Assembly: GCA_934636425.1 (NCBI GenBank) | Contig: CAKUAV010000003.1 | Span: 1 to 60,937, forward strand | Source: an uncultured Clostridia bacterium | Lineage (GTDB): Bacteria > Bacillota > Clostridia > Christensenellales > Aristaeellaceae | Length of the DNA stretch: 60,937 bases | Reading direction: 5' to 3' | Shown: positions 33,118 to 41,220 of the stretch, piece by piece | Position numbering within the stretch: the first letter of the stretch is position 1 | Layout of the letters: each line of letters begins with the position of its first letter | Position numbers and translations under genes: made by a program | Notes under the pieces: generated by a model | Databases searched by the model: none | The model's input: only the letters and a program-made list of their open reading frames with translations | What the model was told of the DNA's origin: nothing

Positions 33118-35886
33118 TCAGCCCCGGAGCGACACCGCGCGCAGCAGGCCGGCGCACGACCATTTCTCATCCATGTTGCGGATGACCACGGTCAGTATGT
33201 GCGCGCCCGCCGCATCGTCCGGCAGCGGCACGTTGAGGAACTCCGGCGCGTCGTGCGCGCGCCCGGCCAGCTTTGCGCCGTCCAGATAGACCGACGCCTC
33301 GCCCGCCAGATTGCTGAAGTAGATCGAGCGTCCCGGACGCGCCGCGCCCAGATTGACCGACACGCGGTACAGCCCGTAGGCCTTATAGCGCCCCTTGAAC
33401 TGCGGCTGCGGCACGCCGTTGATCGCCACCGGCTCGAATGAGTTCATGTCGTTGGCCGCGACGGTCGGGTTGGGATCGGGCATTGCATCGAAGAGGCTGT
33501 GGAACATCGTCCAGTTGTCGACGGCGTTTTCGCGCACGGCCTTCACATAGGGCGCGTTCTCGCCCTTCACGACCGGCACGGTCATTTCGACCGGCGCGGC
33601 CTTTTCGGTATGCACTGTGATGTGAACGTCCTCGTCGCCGCAATTCAGCAGAATCGCCTGCGCGCAACCGTTGTAGAGATGGCGATAGGGCGCGACGTCG
33701 TCCTCGTGCGAGTTGGGATCGCCGTTGCCCACGCCGATGAGCTTTGCGCCGCCGGTCACGTCGAAATGGATGAGATTGTCCGCCGTCGGCACGAAGCGCC
33801 CCTTCTCGTCATAGGCGCGCACATTGACCGCCAGCGCGTCCAGACCGTCGTTTCTGAGCGCGGTTTTGCTCAGCTCGACGCGCAGCTGCGCCGTGTCTCC
33901 GGTGGTCTCTTCCGCGTCGCGGACGACCTCCGCGCCGTTTCGGTAGCCCACGGCGCTCAGTTTGCCCTCTTCATAGGGCACTGTGAATTCGGTCGGCCTG
34001 TATTTGCCGCACGCCTTGCGCCCCATGCTCCTGCCGTTCAGGAATAGCTCCGCCTCGTCGCAGTTGGTGAAGGCCATCACGCGCACGGGCGTTCCCTTTT
34101 CAAGGCCGAGGTTCCAGTGCGGCAGCAGATGCAGCACCGGCTCTTTGTGCCAGTAGGCCTTGTAGAGGAAGCAGCCGTCCTTTTCGAAGCCGCAGCTGTC
34201 GTATGTGCCGAAGAACGTGGCCACGCTCGGCCAGGTAAAGGGCGTGGGCTCGCCGCGGTAGTCAAAGCCCGTCCACACGAAGGAGCCGAAGTTGAACGGC
34301 CGCGTGTCGACGCTCTCCCATGTGTCGTGTATGGTGTTGCCCCAGGGCGCGCAGGTCTCGTCGTAGTTGGGGATGATGTGGCGGTTCTCGCGATCCTCCT
34401 CCCACTCGCCGCGCACCATGAACGCGCTGGCCGTCTCCGAGCCGAACACGGGCTTTTTCGGGAATTTGGCGTGGAATGCGTCGTAGGAGGCGGGGTTATA
34501 GTTGATGCCCACGATGTCGAGTATCGTGGCCGCGCCCTCATCCTCCATCTGGCCGCCGTTGAACGCGCCGGTGCAGGGGCGGCTGTCGTCCAGCCGGTGA
34601 ACGAGCGCCTGCATCCGTCCGGCCATGCGGTGACCCTTGCGCGTGCCCTGAAGCGGCTCCTCGTTGAACATGGAGTACATCACCACGCTGGGATGGTTGC
34701 GGCTGTTTTTGATCATGCTCTCAAGGCGCAGAAGGTTGTCCTCGGCGGAGGAGAACGTGCGGTTTTCCTCCATCACCAGCATGCCCTGCCGGTCGCAGAT
34801 TTCGAGAATTTCGGGATCGGTGTTGTGGGCGCAGCGGTAGGCGTTCGCGCCCAGCTTCTTGAGCAGCGCGATGCGGTATTCCTTGATGGCGTAGGGCACG
34901 GCCGCGCCCACGCCGGCGTGATCCTGATGGTTGCAGAAGCCGCGCATCTTGACGTTTTCGCCGTTGAGGAAGAAGCCCTCGTCCGCGTCGTAGCGGATTG
35001 TGCGCAGACCCGTCTCGACGCACTGGAAATGCTCGCCGAAATCGCCGCTCACGCGCGCCTTGACGCGGTAGAGGCGGGGCATGTCTATTGACCACAGCTC
35101 GGGCCTTTCGACGGGAATTTCGCCCTTCATGACGGCGCTGTCATAGCCCTTGACCGAACCGGCCTGAGCGATCGTGCCGCACAGGCGGCCGGAGGGGTCG
35201 TAGAGCGCGGTTTCGAGCGTGAAATCATGGTCGTATTCAAAGCTGTTCTCGACGGTCGTCTCGATCTCGACCGTCCAGCGGCCGTCCTTCAGCACCGGCC
35301 TGGCCCATATGCCGTTGTGCGCGATGTGCGCGGCGGCCTTTTTGTGCAGCCACACGCTTCTGTATATGCCCGCGCCCTCGTACCACCAGCCCTCCCAGGC
35401 GGAGGCGTCCACGCGCACGGCCAGCACATTTGGCACGTCGCCGAAGTTGGCCATGTCGGTCAGATCGACTGTGAAGCTCTTGTAGCCGCTGAAGTTTCTA
35501 TAGAGCAGCTGGCCGTTGAAGTAGATCTGAGAATCGCAGCTCATGCCCTCAAAGTCGAGGAGAATCTGACGATTCATGTCGCTCTCGGGCAGCTGGAACT
35601 TGATGCGGTACCAGCCGATGCCGCGCTTTTTGTAGCCGTGGTTGGGATAGGCGTCGGGCGTGAAGTCCTTAAAGGGCACCCAGTCGTGCGGCAGCGAGAC
35701 TTTGCTCCAGTCGCCGTCGTCAAAGTCGGCGCTGGCCGGGCCGAGCTGCGCGCCGGCCTTGGCGTAGCGATAAATCGCGTCGTGCTTGATGCTTGCCTCC
35801 GGCGGCAGGACGGAGAAGTCCTTCTCGATAAAGCGCCAGCCGTGGTTCAGGCAGAGCAGTTCGGATTCGTTTTGAACGTATCTCAT
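33118..35886 (-). CDS. Glycoside hydrolase family 2 beta-galactosidase
   Basis: Large retaining glycosidase of 922 residues. The N-terminal sugar-binding domain carries DWSKVSLPHDW (59-69). The TIM barrel holds the acid/base E409 in MYSMFNEEP and the nucleophile E484 in KPVFGSETAS. After the barrel comes a DUF4982-like domain (VMAFTNCDEAELFLNGRSMG), an Ig-like domain and a C-terminal galactose-binding-like beta-sandwich. No signal peptide is present, so it is cytoplasmic. Beta-galactosidase is the likeliest activity; beta-glucuronidase or another GH2 activity cannot be excluded. ATG 35886 follows GGAGG. It is first in its operon. Confidence 0.92.
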   Translation of the reverse strand: MRYVQNESELLCLNHGWRFIEKDFSVLPPEASIKHDAIYRYAKAGAQLGPASADFDDGDWSKVSLPHDWVPFKDFTPDAYPNHGYKKRGIGWYRIKFQLPESDMNRQILLDFEGMSCDSQIYFNGQLLYRNFSGYKSFTVDLTDMANFGDVPNVLAVRVDASAWEGWWYEGAGIYRSVWLHKKAAAHIAHNGIWARPVLKDGRWTVEIETTVENSFEYDHDFTLETALYDPSGRLCGTIAQAGSVKGYDSAVMKGEIPVERPELWSIDMPRLYRVKARVSGDFGEHFQCVETGLRTIRYDADEGFFLNGENVKMRGFCNHQDHAGVGAAVPYAIKEYRIALLKKLGANAYRCAHNTDPEILEICDRQGMLVMEENRTFSSAEDNLLRLESMIKNSRNHPSVVMYSMFNEEPLQGTRKGHRMAGRMQALVHRLDDSRPCTGAFNGGQMEDEGAATILDIVGINYNPASYDAFHAKFPKKPVFGSETASAFMVRGEWEEDRENRHIIPNYDETCAPWGNTIHDTWESVDTRPFNFGSFVWTGFDYRGEPTPFTWPSVATFFGTYDSCGFEKDGCFLYKAYWHKEPVLHLLPHWNLGLEKGTPVRVMAFTNCDEAELFLNGRSMGRKACGKYRPTEFTVPYEEGKLSAVGYRNGAEVVRDAEETTGDTAQLRVELSKTALRNDGLDALAVNVRAYDEKGRFVPTADNLIHFDVTGGAKLIGVGNGDPNSHEDDVAPYRHLYNGCAQAILLNCGDEDVHITVHTEKAAPVEMTVPVVKGENAPYVKAVRENAVDNWTMFHSLFDAMPDPNPTVAANDMNSFEPVAINGVPQPQFKGRYKAYGLYRVSVNLGAARPGRSIYFSNLAGEASVYLDGAKLAGRAHDAPEFLNVPLPDDAAGAHILTVVIRNMDEKWSCAGLLRAVSLRG

Positions 35887-36141
35887 GGCGATCCTCCTGT
35901 CAGATCAGATTTTGCAATAGTCGGGTACGCTTTGGAATGCGGGCGCAGCGCATTCCTTTGATGAAATCGGCGAAATCGGCAGCTGCGCCGCACAGCGTGC
36001 GCGCTCTTCGTGTCCGCGCCGATGGGGTGAGCTCCCAGAGTTTCGTACGAAAGCCGCCGGATTTTCCTCGGCGCCGCGCGCGCCGCTTTTGTCCGCGCGG
36101 CGGGAGCATCCAGCGCCGGCGCGAAGGCGGGAGATTTGTGT

Positions 36142-36166
36142 GGCTTGCCCCTCACAGGCGCGGGAG
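36142..36166. repeat. Left copy of a direct repeat flanking element A2
   Basis: GGCTTGCCCCTCACAGGCGC and the bases after it recur at about 36484-36507 with one base missing. Closer in, GCGCCCGCGACTCAGAC left of A2 resembles ACGCCCGCGACCAAAGAC right of it. The element therefore sits between nested direct repeats. Confidence 0.55.
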
Positions 36167-36177
36167 CGCCCGCGACT

Positions 36178-36446
36178 CAGACTGCCGAAAAAAACCTTGG
36201 AGAGCCCGAGAGGGTCGTAGCTCTCTCGAGCTTTTAATCGTGCCCGGCGGCATGTACGGGTGAGGCGGGACGATTGAAAGCGGCGGAAAATCCCATTTTC
36301 CAGAGCAAAAATCGTTTCCTTGCAGTTTTTGTGCCCGGAAATCCGAAAGATTTCAGCCAAAAACTGGTGGGGCGGCAGTGGTGAGGGAGCTTGCTCTCCC
36401 GTCCGCCGGCTTGTCAAAACTCTTTTGACAAGCTGAGACGCGCGAA
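36178..36446 (+). repeat. Family A multi-hairpin dispersed element, copy A2
   Basis: Starts at CAGACTGCCGAAAAA and contains stem 1 (CGAGAGG/CTCTCTCG), the GGCGGAAAATC module, an extra ~60 bp not seen in the other copies, and a perfect 11 bp terminator-like stem GCTTGTCAAAA/TTTTGACAAGC. It lies in the 830 bp gene-less gap between the GH2 gene and nagA. The rest of that gap (36447-36716) shows only the right direct repeat. Confidence 0.75.
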
Positions 36447-36716
36447 CGCCCGCGACCAAAGACAATCCTTTCAATCCGTTTGCGGCTTGCCCTCACAGGC
36501 GCGGGATCGAGATTGATCGCGGCGACGTCGCCGCCGTCATTGGCGCAAAGCGGCGCGTTGAGCGCATCGCGCCGGAAATGTCCCCGCGGGCGGCCTATCG
36601 ATCGAAGCGCCCGCCCTGACGCGCAGCAAACGGCCGCAGCGCGCTTAAGCCTTCGGAATACAATGCGCCCTCTGTCCCTGATCGGATAAAAAATCCATGA
36701 AGAGCCGGCCGCCTTT

Positions 36717-37904
36717 TTACAGCGCGTCCTTCTCCTCGGCCCGCTCTGTGAGGATTTCGCCGCCCGCCATGACCAGCGTGACGTGCAGCGTGTCGTCCAG
36801 CAGCAGTATATCCGCGTCATAGCCCGCGGCGATGCGCCCCTTGCCCCTTGCGCCGATGCGCCGCGCCGGCGTGTCGGTGGCCATGCGCACAGCGTCGGCA
36901 AGCGGTATCCCCGCGCGCGCCAGCGTGCGCACCAGCCGGCTCATCGTGGCGACGCTGCCGGCGAAGGCATGACGGTCGGGCAGCTTCATCACGCCGTCCT
37001 CGTACAGGCAGGACTGGCCGTTTAGCTGCGTGTAGAGCGCGCCCTCCTTCTGCCCGGCGGCGGCAAACTCGAGGCCGTCGGTCACGGCGTACATTCCGTC
37101 CGCGCCCTTGCAGCGGTAGATCAGCCTCAGCAGCGGCAGCGGCAGATGGCAGCCGTCGGCGATCACCTGCACGGTCAGCGCGCTCATCTCCAGCCCCGCC
37201 TCGACCACGCCCGCCACGCGGAAGGCGTTGCGCCGCACGACGCTCGAGCAGCCGGAATAGAGATGCGTCACGTCGGAAAAACCGTTCATCACGGCGCGCG
37301 CCATTGTGTCGTAGTCGGCGTCGGTGTGCGCGGCGCTGGCGACGATTCCTCGCTCGCTCAGCCGCCGCCCCAGCGCCATTGCGCCGTCCAGCTCGGGCGC
37401 GACGCCCATCATCCTGAGCGCAGGGCAGTCCTCGATCAGCGCGGTCAGATCGGCTCTGGCGGGAACGAGCAGCGCGTCGGTCGACTGCGCGCCGCCCTGC
37501 GCCGGGGAAAGGCACGGCCCTTCCTGATGCACGCCCAATATGGTGTAGGGGTGCTTTTCCGCCATGGCCTCGCTCACGGCCTGCGCCGCGCGCACCATGG
37601 CGGGCAGGGGCATGCTCAGCGTCGTGGGCAGCATCGACGTGGTGCCGCGCAGCGCGTGGGCGCGCGCCATGGCGCAGATGGCCTCGCCCGTGCCCTCCAT
37701 GACGCTGCGCCCGCCGCCGCCGTGAACGTGCAGGTCGATATAGCCCGGCGCGAGCGGCCGCCCGCCCGCGTCGATCACGCGCGTGTTTTCGCCCGGCTCG
37801 ATGTGCTCGGCGATGTCCTCAATGCGGCCGCCGCGCACCAGCACCGCCGCATCCCTGATTGTAAACGGCGTCAGCACGCGCGCGTTTATGAACAGATAAT
37901 CCAT
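36717..37904 (-). CDS. nagA: N-acetylglucosamine-6-phosphate deacetylase
   Basis: Amidohydrolase of 395 residues converting GlcNAc-6-P to GlcN-6-P. Recognisable blocks: GYIDLHVHGGGG (H59/H61), LGVHQEGPCLSP (metal Glu), IVASAAHTDADYD, FSDVTHLYSGCS, VIADGCHLPL and YAVTDGLEFAAAG (catalytic Asp). Several differ from the common forms HLEGP, THLFN and TDA, so this is a divergent member that might use a related amino sugar. No nagB or PTS gene is nearby. It is bracketed by family A elements A2 (downstream) and A3 (upstream). Start ATG 37904 has an AGGAGG. Confidence 0.85.
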   Translation of the reverse strand: MDYLFINARVLTPFTIRDAAVLVRGGRIEDIAEHIEPGENTRVIDAGGRPLAPGYIDLHVHGGGGRSVMEGTGEAICAMARAHALRGTTSMLPTTLSMPLPAMVRAAQAVSEAMAEKHPYTILGVHQEGPCLSPAQGGAQSTDALLVPARADLTALIEDCPALRMMGVAPELDGAMALGRRLSERGIVASAAHTDADYDTMARAVMNGFSDVTHLYSGCSSVVRRNAFRVAGVVEAGLEMSALTVQVIADGCHLPLPLLRLIYRCKGADGMYAVTDGLEFAAAGQKEGALYTQLNGQSCLYEDGVMKLPDRHAFAGSVATMSRLVRTLARAGIPLADAVRMATDTPARRIGARGKGRIAAGYDADILLLDDTLHVTLVMAGGEILTERAEEKDAL

Positions 37905-37953
37905 GAAAGCATCCTCCTGAAAATGTATGCTCGCCCGCTTTTGCGGGGAGCGT

Positions 37954-38158
37954 CAGACTGTCGAAAACCTTCGGAGAACTCGAGAGGATCGAAACCCTCT
38001 CGAATTTTCAAATGCACCCGGCGGCGTACAGATGGGCGCGGAACGACTTTTTGCGGCGGAAAATCCTGTTTCCAGAGCGAAAACTGGAGAGGGCGCGCGG
38101 CGGAAAGCCTGCATCCCCGTTCGCCGGCTCGTTAAGACATTTTCCGACAAGCTGCCGA
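37954..38158 (+). repeat. Family A multi-hairpin dispersed element, copy A3
   Basis: Starts at CAGACTGTCGAAAACC. Stem 1 is CTCGAGAGG/CCCTCTCGA, followed by CCCGGCGGCGTA, the GACTTTTTGCGGCGGAAAATC module, TTTCCAG/CTGGAGAG and a weaker 3' stem ending GACAAGC. Imperfect direct repeats (CCCGCTTTTGCGGGGAGCGT left, CCCGCTTTTTCGAGGCGTT right) flank it. It is antisense to nagA transcription, just upstream of that gene. Confidence 0.75.
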
Positions 38159-38192
38159 CCCGCTTTTTCGAGGCGTTCTGCGCTGTGCGAAA

Positions 38193-38360
38193 TTAAGGCG
38201 ACACCGCACAAATGAAGTGGTCGGCCGGCGAATGGATTTTTCGTTAGATGCAAATGCAAATTTCGAAGGTTTACTGGAGGTAAATCGAGGAATTTGCATG
38301 CCGCAGATGGCGGAAAAGACATCGTCTGACGCGCCGCCGAGTTGTGCGGTGTCGCCTTAA
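38193..38360. mobile_element. Family B palindromic MITE-like element, copy B2
   Basis: A 168 bp element with perfect 19 bp terminal inverted repeats (TTAAGGCGACACCGCACAA at the left). Internal nested palindromes TGCAAATT/AATTTGCA and TTTAC/GTAAA are present. It is about 90 percent identical to B1, and one pair of the terminal stem covaries (G-C in B1, A-T here). It lies 34 bp after element A3, between nagA and the activase gene. Confidence 0.85.
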
Positions 38361-38509
38361 AACGCGCCTGAAATTTTCCACAGACTGTCTCCCGGCGCAT
38401 TTTTTCGCCGCATCGCAGGCATGAAAGCATTTTTTTGGAGCTGCGCCTCGAGCCCTCCTATAATGCGCTTTTTCCCTTTCTGGCGGCCGAACCGGCTTTG
38501 AACGCCGTC

Positions 38510-39406
38510 TCAGCCCTGCTGCACGGGCACGCGCGTCTGCGCGGCGAGCTCATTGATCCATGCGCCGACCTGCTCCTTGTCCGGGAATGTCAGATCGGCG
38601 AGCGGATAGTCGCGGCCGAGGTTTTCGCACTTGGTCTTGCCCAGCGGGTGATACGGCTCCACGTCGACGCCCTGCACGTTTCTGAGCGAGTTGGCCAGGC
38701 GCGCGACGGCGGCGAAGTGATCGGCGCGGTCGTTCAGCCCGGGAATGATCGGACAGCGCAGCACGGTTTTCGCGCCGGCCTCGTCCAGCTTCCTCAGATT
38801 TTCGAGTATGAGCGCGTTGTCCGCGCCGGTGTATTCCCTGTGACGCACGGGGTCGGTTTCCTTCACGTCGTAGAGGAACAGATCGACATAGGGCATGATC
38901 TCCTCAAAGCGTTCCCACGCCGCAAAGCCGCAGGTCTCCACGCAGCAGGTCAGCCCCTTCTTCTTCGCCGCGCGCAGCAGCTCGGCGATGAACGGGAACT
39001 GTATCATCGGCTCGCCGCCCGAAAGGGTCATGCCGCCGTTCGAGGTCTTATAGAAGATTTCGTCCTTCATGACCTCGTCCATGACCTCGTCCACGGTCAT
39101 TTCGCGCCCCATGATCTCCAGCGCGCCGGCGCAGAATATTTCACAGGCGCGGCAGGCGAGACACTTTGAGCGGTCGATGACGTGCTCGCCGTTTTCCATC
39201 GTGTGGCACTGCCCGGGACACTGCTCCAGGCAATGCCCGCAGCCGATGCACTTCGAGGCGATGAAGCCCAGATCGGGCTTTGTCGATTTCGACTCGGGGT
39301 TGTGACACCACAGGCAGTTGAGCGGACAGCCCTTGAAGAACACGTTTGTGCGGATGCCGGGGCCGTCGTTGACCGAGAATCGCTGGATGTTGAATATAAG
39401 CGCCAT
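38510..39406 (-). CDS. Glycyl-radical enzyme activating protein (radical SAM)
   Basis: Activase of 298 residues that installs the glycyl radical in a partner enzyme using S-adenosylmethionine. Near the N-terminus FNIQRFSVNDGPGIRTNVFF is followed by GCPLNCLWCHNPES, the CxxxCxxC radical SAM motif. An inserted ferredoxin domain holds CIGCGHCLEQC and CLACRACEIFC, typical of activases for enzymes other than classical pyruvate formate-lyase. ATG 39406 is chosen because AAGGAG precedes it. The only glycyl radical enzyme in the window is at 44195-46405, the likely but non-adjacent partner. Confidence 0.92.
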   Translation of the reverse strand: MALIFNIQRFSVNDGPGIRTNVFFKGCPLNCLWCHNPESKSTKPDLGFIASKCIGCGHCLEQCPGQCHTMENGEHVIDRSKCLACRACEIFCAGALEIMGREMTVDEVMDEVMKDEIFYKTSNGGMTLSGGEPMIQFPFIAELLRAAKKKGLTCCVETCGFAAWERFEEIMPYVDLFLYDVKETDPVRHREYTGADNALILENLRKLDEAGAKTVLRCPIIPGLNDRADHFAAVARLANSLRNVQGVDVEPYHPLGKTKCENLGRDYPLADLTFPDKEQVGAWINELAAQTRVPVQQG

Positions 39407-39471
39407 ACTCACTATCTCCTTGACGCGGCTGACCGCGTTGATCATCTATTTCAGTGCGCCTCATCGGCGCG

Positions 39472-40191
39472 TCAGAACGGCTCGCCGCTTTCAAAGGCCG
39501 CGCCGCTGCCCCACGCCCAGCGCCCGGGGCCTGCGGCCAGCTCGAAATGCGCCTTGGCGATCCCCAGATCGACCATCGCCCAGGCCGAGGGCGACACGCG
39601 CGCCGTCACCGCGCCGTTCTTCAGCTCGAAAAACGCCATCTGGCGGTTCATCGCCGAGGGTGCGAGCCGCACAGCCTCCATGCCGGCCATGAAGCGCTCG
39701 CTGTATCGGTCATAGCGGCAGAGCGCGCCGACCGGCTTGCAGGAGCGGTGAATCAGGCGGTACTGTATGCCCTCGCGCACGCCCATATCGTCCCTGACCA
39801 GTCCTGCGGCGATCGCGCACACCAGCCGCTCTCCCGCGGGAATCAGCCCCTCGGCCAGCGCGCGGTTGAACGTCGCGGCGACCCAGCAGGTGCCCAGATT
39901 CATTGTCGCCGCAAAGAGCGCGAGCCGTTCGCCCCAGTAGCCGCATTTCTCGTCGAGATCAGGATCGTCCGCCGCGCCCGCGAGCAGAAACGCGTTGCGC
40001 GCACCCTGAAACAGGCCGAAGCCGCCCTTAAACAGCTCATGCCGGTCTGTGACAAGGCGCATATCCAGCCCGCTTTCGGCGTTCAGCCGGTCGGCCTCGG
40101 CGCGCAGCCTGTCGCAGAAAATCGAGGTCATAGGCTCGTCTATATAATGGCGGCGGGAATGCCGCACGGATATGGCGGTGAGCAGATCCAT
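39472..40191 (-). CDS. Nitroreductase family protein (TM1586-like)
   Basis: Flavoenzyme-like protein of 239 residues. ISVRHSRRHYIDEP is the nitroreductase N-terminal FMN block, GYWGERLALFAATMNLGTCW the core helix, and the duplicated second half (SAMNRQMAFFELKN) is the pattern of the TM1586 subfamily. Substrate unknown; it probably uses FMN in the cytoplasm. ATG 40191 follows AAAGGAG, with a promoter 46 bp upstream. It lies 66 bp before the activase gene, which may be co-transcribed. Confidence 0.8.
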   Translation of the reverse strand: MDLLTAISVRHSRRHYIDEPMTSIFCDRLRAEADRLNAESGLDMRLVTDRHELFKGGFGLFQGARNAFLLAGAADDPDLDEKCGYWGERLALFAATMNLGTCWVAATFNRALAEGLIPAGERLVCAIAAGLVRDDMGVREGIQYRLIHRSCKPVGALCRYDRYSERFMAGMEAVRLAPSAMNRQMAFFELKNGAVTARVSPSAWAMVDLGIAKAHFELAAGPGRWAWGSGAAFESGEPF

Positions 40192-40236
40192 GCCGTTTTT
40201 CTCCTTTGGCCTGACAGATTGTTGCCTTCGGCCTTC

Positions 40237-40266
40237 ATTATAGCATAACGCGCCGAATGGGGACAA
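40237..40266 (-). promoter_or_regulatory. Sigma-A promoter of nitroreductase-activase unit
   Basis: On the - strand, TTGTCC (40261-40266), 18 bp spacer, perfect TATAAT (40237-40242). Confidence 0.7.
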
Positions 40267-40351
40267 TAGTAAAAACGTCCCGCGCCCGCCGATTTCGGGC
40301 ATGAAAATACCATAATGCGGCGCAGCGGCAAAAAAAACGCCGCGCCGCGTC

Positions 40352-40380
40352 TTGCAATCGGCGGCGGTATGGTGTATTCT
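40352..40380 (+). promoter_or_regulatory. Sigma-A promoter of the MBL-GNAT-PHP operon
   Basis: TTGCAA (40352-40357), 17 bp spacer, TATTCT (40375-40380), divergent from the nitroreductase promoter with about 85 bp between the two. Confidence 0.7.
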
Positions 40381-40424
40381 GTCATAAACGCTGATTCAAA
40401 CGCCGATTCATCGGAGGGAGTGTC

Positions 40425-41201
40425 ATGAACATCCGCATACTCGGCTCCTGCTCGGGCACGGAGCCCATGCCGGAACGCAGGCACACGTCCTTCACGCTCG
40501 AGCGGGAGGGCGCGCTGTACTGGTTCGACGCGGGCGAGGGCTGCTCGCGCACGGCGCATCTTGCCGGGCTCGATCTGCTCTCTGCGCGCGCGATTTTTGT
40601 GAGCCATACGCACATGGATCACATCGGCGGGCTGCCCAATCTGCTCTGGACGCTGCGCAAGCTGGACAGCCGGCAGGGGCGTTTGGCCGGAAAGACCGTG
40701 CGGCTGTATCTGCCCGATCGCCGCGCATGGCCGGCGATCTCCGCGTTTCTGTCGCTGAGCGGGGGCGGCCGCTTTCAGTGTTCATTCAATCTGGACGTCC
40801 GCGATATTGCCGACGGCGTGATCTATGACGAGGATGGTTTGCGCGTGACGGCGCTGCACACGTCCCACATGGGCCATGACGCACAGTACGGCTGGCGCGC
40901 GTTCGGCTTTTCGGTGGAAGCGGACGGGAAAAAGCTGGTCTACACCGGCGACACCGGCGGCTATGACGACTATGCGCCGCTGCTGGAAAACTGCGATCTC
41001 CTGCTCCATGAGACGGGGCATCACGATCCCCTCGCCGCCGCGCGGCATCTGGCCGAATCGGGCCGCGCGCCGAAAAGGCTGGGCTTCATCCATCACGGCC
41101 GCACGATACTGGCCGACCCCGAGGGCGTGCAGGCGCGCCTGAACACTGTGGACGGAATAAGCGCACGGATACTGAACGACGGAGAGACCGTCGAATTATA
41201 A
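40425..41201 (+). CDS. MBL-fold metallo-hydrolase (RNase Z-like)
   Basis: Cytoplasmic metallo-beta-lactamase fold hydrolase of 258 residues. Metal motif VSHTHMDHIGGL carries the HxHxDH ligands, LHTSHMGHD another His, YTGDTG the bridging Asp and FIHHGR the last His. Members include tRNase Z, arylsulfatases and phosphodiesterases; it is short for RNase Z and lacks a clear exosite arm, so the substrate is left open. ATG 40425 follows GGAGGGAG. It is first in an operon with the GNAT and PHP genes. Confidence 0.85.
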   Translation: MNIRILGSCSGTEPMPERRHTSFTLEREGALYWFDAGEGCSRTAHLAGLDLLSARAIFVSHTHMDHIGGLPNLLWTLRKLDSRQGRLAGKTVRLYLPDRRAWPAISAFLSLSGGGRFQCSFNLDVRDIADGVIYDEDGLRVTALHTSHMGHDAQYGWRAFGFSVEADGKKLVYTGDTGGYDDYAPLLENCDLLLHETGHHDPLAAARHLAESGRAPKRLGFIHHGRTILADPEGVQARLNTVDGISARILNDGETVEL

Positions 41202-41220
41202 ACATTGGGAGGAACACATC

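Noticed and set aside
29732..33289. Very long + strand open frame (1185 codons) opposite the fucosidase, ADP-ribosylglycohydrolase and TIM-barrel genes
   Set aside because: It is antisense to three well-recognised genes, has a composition typical of a shadow frame in G+C-rich DNA (Ala, His, Arg, Gln, Val), no domain and no ribosome binding site.
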